Positions 5,196 to 7,238 of a DNA stretch of 7,238 nucleotides are shown piece after piece. Source of the DNA: Thermohalobaculum sp039817245 (GTDB lineage: Bacteria; Pseudomonadota; Alphaproteobacteria; Rhodobacterales; Rhodobacteraceae); contig JBCBWF010000262.1 in NCBI GenBank assembly GCA_039817245.1, positions 1-7,238 of the forward strand. Reading direction: 5' to 3'. A model generated the notes under the pieces. It did no database searches. It saw only the letters and a list, made by a program, of their open reading frames with translations, and had not been told where the DNA came from. The position numbers and the translations under genes were made by a program. Numbering within the stretch: the stretch's first letter is position 1; each line of letters starts with the position of its first letter.

Positions 5196-6824
5196 ATGCC
5201 CAAGCTGTTGATTCATAATAACGATGCCCGTCAGGCGCTGGCCGCGGGCGTGCGCCGCCTCGCCGCCGCCGTCGAGCCCACGCTCGGCCCCAAAGGCATG
5301 AACGCCATGGTCGACCGCCCGGTCGGCACCCCGCTCGTCACCCGCGACGGCGTCTCCATCGCCTCCGAGATCGAGCTCACCGACCGCTTCGAGAACATGG
5401 GCGCCCAGGTGGTGCGCGAGGTCTCGATGCAGACCAACGATGTCGCGGGCGACGGCACCACCACCTCCATCGTGCTCGCCAACGGCATCGTGCAGGGCGG
5501 GGTGGAGCTGACCGCCCGCGGCGCCAAGGCGGTCGATCTCTGCCGTGGCATCGACCAGGCCGTCACCGTGGTGCTCGAGGCGCTGCGCGGGGCGGCGAGC
5601 CCCGCCGCCAACGGCGCCATCGAGGCGGTCGCCGATATCGCCGCCACGGACCACGCCCTCGGCGCCCTCGTGGCCAAGGCCTACAAGTCGGTCGGCGCCG
5701 AAGGGGTGATCACGGCGGAATACGGCGTCGGCATCGAGACCACGCTCGAGGTCGTGGAGGGTATGTCCTTCGAGCGCGGCTACATCTCCCACCACCTCGT
5801 CACCGACCAGGACGCGATGGTGGCCGAGCTCGCCAACCCCTACATCCTGCTCACCGACCTGAAGCTGACCGACCCCGCCCAGCTCTCTACCGCCCGCGCC
5901 ATCGCGGCGGAGGACGGAAGGCCGCTGCTCGTGGTCTCCGAGGATTGCGGCCCCGAAGTGCTCGCCTCGCTGCTGACCGCCGATGCGCCCGGCAAGTATC
6001 TCGTGGTCCACCCGCCCGAATTCGGCCAGTGGCGCCAGGCGATGATGGAGGATCTCGCGATCCTCACCGGCGGGCGCGTGATCGTGAAAAGCCTCGGCGG
6101 CCGGCTCGAGGAGATCACCCGCGGCGATCTCGGCTCCGCCGACGCGGTGCGCGCCTCCGCGAGCGAGACCACGATCCTGCGCGGCCATGGTGTTCCGAAG
6201 GCCATCTCGGCACGCCGCGCCCAGGTGCAGCGCCATTACGACCGTGCCCCGCCCAATATCGAGCAGGACAAGCTGCGCGAGCGCCTCGCCAAGCTCTGCG
6301 GCGGCACGGCGGTGATCTATGCGGGCGGCGTCACGCCCGCCGAGCAGAAGCGCACAGTGCAGCTTGTGGAGGACGCGCTGAACGCCGTGCGCGCGGCGAT
6401 GGAGGAGGGGGTCGTGGTCGGCGGCGGCGTGGCCTTCGCCCGCGCGGCCGGCGCGCTGGAGGGCCCGATCCTCGCCGCGGAGGGCGACGTCCAGGCGGGC
6501 ATGCGGCTCGTCCAGTCGGTGCTCTCGCGCCCTCTCGCACGCATCGCGCTGAATGCCGGGCGGGACCCGAACGAGGTTGTGGGCCGGGTCGCCGATCTCA
6601 GCCCCGGCGAGGGCTTCGATGCGGCGTCGGGGCAGTTCGTGAACCTGCGCGCGGCCGGGATTATCGATCCGCTCCGCGTCGTCTCGGCGGCGCTGATGAA
6701 CGCGGCGTCGGTGGCCAAGCTGATCCTGACCACCGAGACGCTGATCGGCGATGTGCCGGAGTTCGACGACCCGACCGAAGGAGCGGCCCTCGGCGGCGGC
6801 GCAGAAAAGCTCGGCCGCCAATAG
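5196..6824 (+). CDS. groEL: Divergent GroEL-like chaperonin dedicated to the monooxygenase (MimG type)
   Basis: A 542-residue group I chaperonin subunit. ATPase features are kept: TLGPKG (29-34), RDGVS with D51, GDGTTT (85-90), VEDALNAVRA with D393 (equivalent to E. coli D398), and the GGG turn at 409-411. The equatorial, intermediate and apical order is complete. The apical domain is unusual. By eye alignment the substrate/GroES-contact positions of E. coli GroEL Y203, F204, L234, L237 and V264 read H200, L201, S231, R234 and T261. The near-universal PGFGDR reads PEFGQW (274-279), and the C-terminal GGM repeat is absent. No groES lies beside it. Mycobacterial mim clusters end with a chaperonin required for functional hydroxylase, so a dedicated folding role here is the best reading. 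It is unlikely to be the cell's housekeeping GroEL. The start is set by AGGGGAAG, and a strong hairpin follows the stop. Confidence 0.93.
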   Translation: MPKLLIHNNDARQALAAGVRRLAAAVEPTLGPKGMNAMVDRPVGTPLVTRDGVSIASEIELTDRFENMGAQVVREVSMQTNDVAGDGTTTSIVLANGIVQGGVELTARGAKAVDLCRGIDQAVTVVLEALRGAASPAANGAIEAVADIAATDHALGALVAKAYKSVGAEGVITAEYGVGIETTLEVVEGMSFERGYISHHLVTDQDAMVAELANPYILLTDLKLTDPAQLSTARAIAAEDGRPLLVVSEDCGPEVLASLLTADAPGKYLVVHPPEFGQWRQAMMEDLAILTGGRVIVKSLGGRLEEITRGDLGSADAVRASASETTILRGHGVPKAISARRAQVQRHYDRAPPNIEQDKLRERLAKLCGGTAVIYAGGVTPAEQKRTVQLVEDALNAVRAAMEEGVVVGGGVAFARAAGALEGPILAAEGDVQAGMRLVQSVLSRPLARIALNAGRDPNEVVGRVADLSPGEGFDAASGQFVNLRAAGIIDPLRVVSAALMNAASVAKLILTTETLIGDVPEFDDPTEGAALGGGAEKLGRQ

Positions 6825-6838
6825 AGGCCGAGGACGCG

Positions 6839-6868
6839 CCGCGCCGCCGGCACTGCCCGGCGGCGCGG
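6839..6868 (+). terminator. Probable operon-end hairpin after the chaperonin gene
   Basis: A perfect 12-bp, all-G/C stem (6839-6850 with 6857-6868) and 6-base loop (CACTGC) begin 15 nt after the chaperonin stop. No T run follows (TCCCC instead), so it may act as a Rho-linked or T-less terminator or as 3'-end protection. It is the strongest stem in the window apart from the artefactual inverted duplication, and marks the likely end of the operon. Confidence 0.6.
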
Positions 6869-6953
6869 TCCCCGGCCCATCGGAACAGCGGTCAACGCCT
6901 CCTGAACGCTTCGGCACGCCCCAAGCCTCGCGGGCCAGCCGGGCCGCAAACCG

Positions 6954-7029
6954 GCGCCCCCTCCCTGCGGCGACCGATGGATTTCCCGCACTTCGGCGGG
7001 TCGGCTGCGGCTCTGCGTGCAGGGGGCGC
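6954..7029. repeat. Long-range inverted repeat with inner stems
   Basis: GCGCCCCCT (6954-6962) is the exact reverse complement of AGGGGGCGC (7021-7029). Between them CCCGC (6985-6989) pairs with GCGGG (6996-7000), and CCGA (6974-6977) can pair with TCGG (7001-7004). A nested fold is possible in RNA, but in such GC-rich sequence short pairings arise easily, so no function is claimed. Confidence 0.3.
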
Positions 7030-7238
7030 TTGACGTGAGCCCCATGCGCCGGCGCCCTCCCACGACATGGTGGGACCGATTCTGCTGAACAGAGCATGAA
7101 CTCAAGCTCGTCTCGCGGAGATTTCGCTTAGACTGAGCATCCTTGGCCTGCACGCACACATAGTTGCGCGAAATGGTGCAGCAGCGAGCGGCCACGGGTC
7201 GCCCGATCAGGGCCGGAGGGACCGCCGGTGTCTCTGGG

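Larger units (their letters stand above)
6825..7238. other. Non-coding stretch after the chaperonin gene
   Basis: I find no gene I can support in these 414 bases. Frames open across it on either strand are extensions of antisense frames from the chaperonin, or lack a ribosome site. An ATG at 7174 runs open to the window end for 21 codons but has no ribosome site and no recognisable residues. The first part holds the hairpin at 6839-6868 and the middle holds paired segments at 6954-7029. From about 7076 to 7175 the sequence is visibly less GC-rich, as in a regulatory region before a following gene. No convincing -35/-10 pair is seen; TTGACG at 7030 has no fitting -10. Confidence 0.6.

Noticed and set aside
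6913..6926. GGCACG-N6-GC resembling a sigma-54 promoter
   Set aside because: The -24 half fits, but the -12 half reads AAGC instead of TTGC, no gene starts within the next 300 bases, and one such match by chance is expected in GC-rich sequence.
5945..7033. + strand frame running past the chaperonin stop
   Set aside because: Arg/Pro/Gly-rich out-of-frame reading of the chaperonin; it does not show a gene in the downstream region.
4272..7097. Long - strand open frame of 941 codons
   Set aside because: Antisense to the DUF59 and chaperonin genes, low-complexity shadow composition, and no motif or ribosome site supporting it.
7174..7238. Possible start of a gene at ATG 7174
   Set aside because: Only 21 codons are in the window, there is no ribosome site upstream and the residues match nothing I recognise.

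Overview
The window is a GC-rich bacterial segment read entirely on the + strand. It holds the 3' part of an operon for a soluble di-iron monooxygenase (SDIMO) of the propane/acetone/phenol type (Prm/Mim family). GC content, codon choice and divergence from the actinobacterial homologues I remember suggest a proteobacterium, perhaps an alphaproteobacterium; this is weak inference, since no taxonomic marker is present.

Layout. Bases 1-171 are an inverted copy of 240-410 and look like a fold-back artefact or chimera at a contig end, not coding sequence. Authentic sequence starts at about 172, with the C-terminal 159 residues of the hydroxylase large subunit (MimA/PrmA type, ends 651). Next come the NADH-dependent FAD/[2Fe-2S] reductase (714-1772), the hydroxylase small subunit (1827-2885), the MmoB/DmpM-type coupling protein (2903-3271), an amidohydrolase-2 family metal-dependent hydrolase (3335-4357), a DUF59/MIP18-type protein with a long C-terminal extension (4362-5153) and a divergent GroEL-like chaperonin (5196-6824). 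Bases 6825-7238 carry a strong GC hairpin and no supportable gene.

How the genes work together. The order large subunit - reductase - small subunit - coupling protein is the signature of the propane-monooxygenase-type SDIMOs. The reductase passes electrons from NADH to the di-iron hydroxylase (large and small subunits), and the coupling protein gates oxygen activation. The chaperonin matches the dedicated chaperonin (MimG) needed to fold the mycobacterial hydroxylase. The DUF59 protein is a plausible metallocentre-maturation helper. The amidohydrolase accompanies such operons, but its reaction is unknown. The substrate cannot be read from this window because the active-site part of the large subunit lies upstream.

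Gaps are 62, 54, 17, 63, 4 and 42 nt, consistent with one transcript. Perfect or near-perfect 11-bp hairpins sit in the gaps after the large-subunit gene and after the coupling-protein gene. The small-subunit and chaperonin genes have CAA-rich unstructured leaders. The most notable observations are the chaperonin's altered substrate/GroES-binding surface, the loss of one cysteine pair in the large-subunit C-terminal domain, and the fold-back at the left end.
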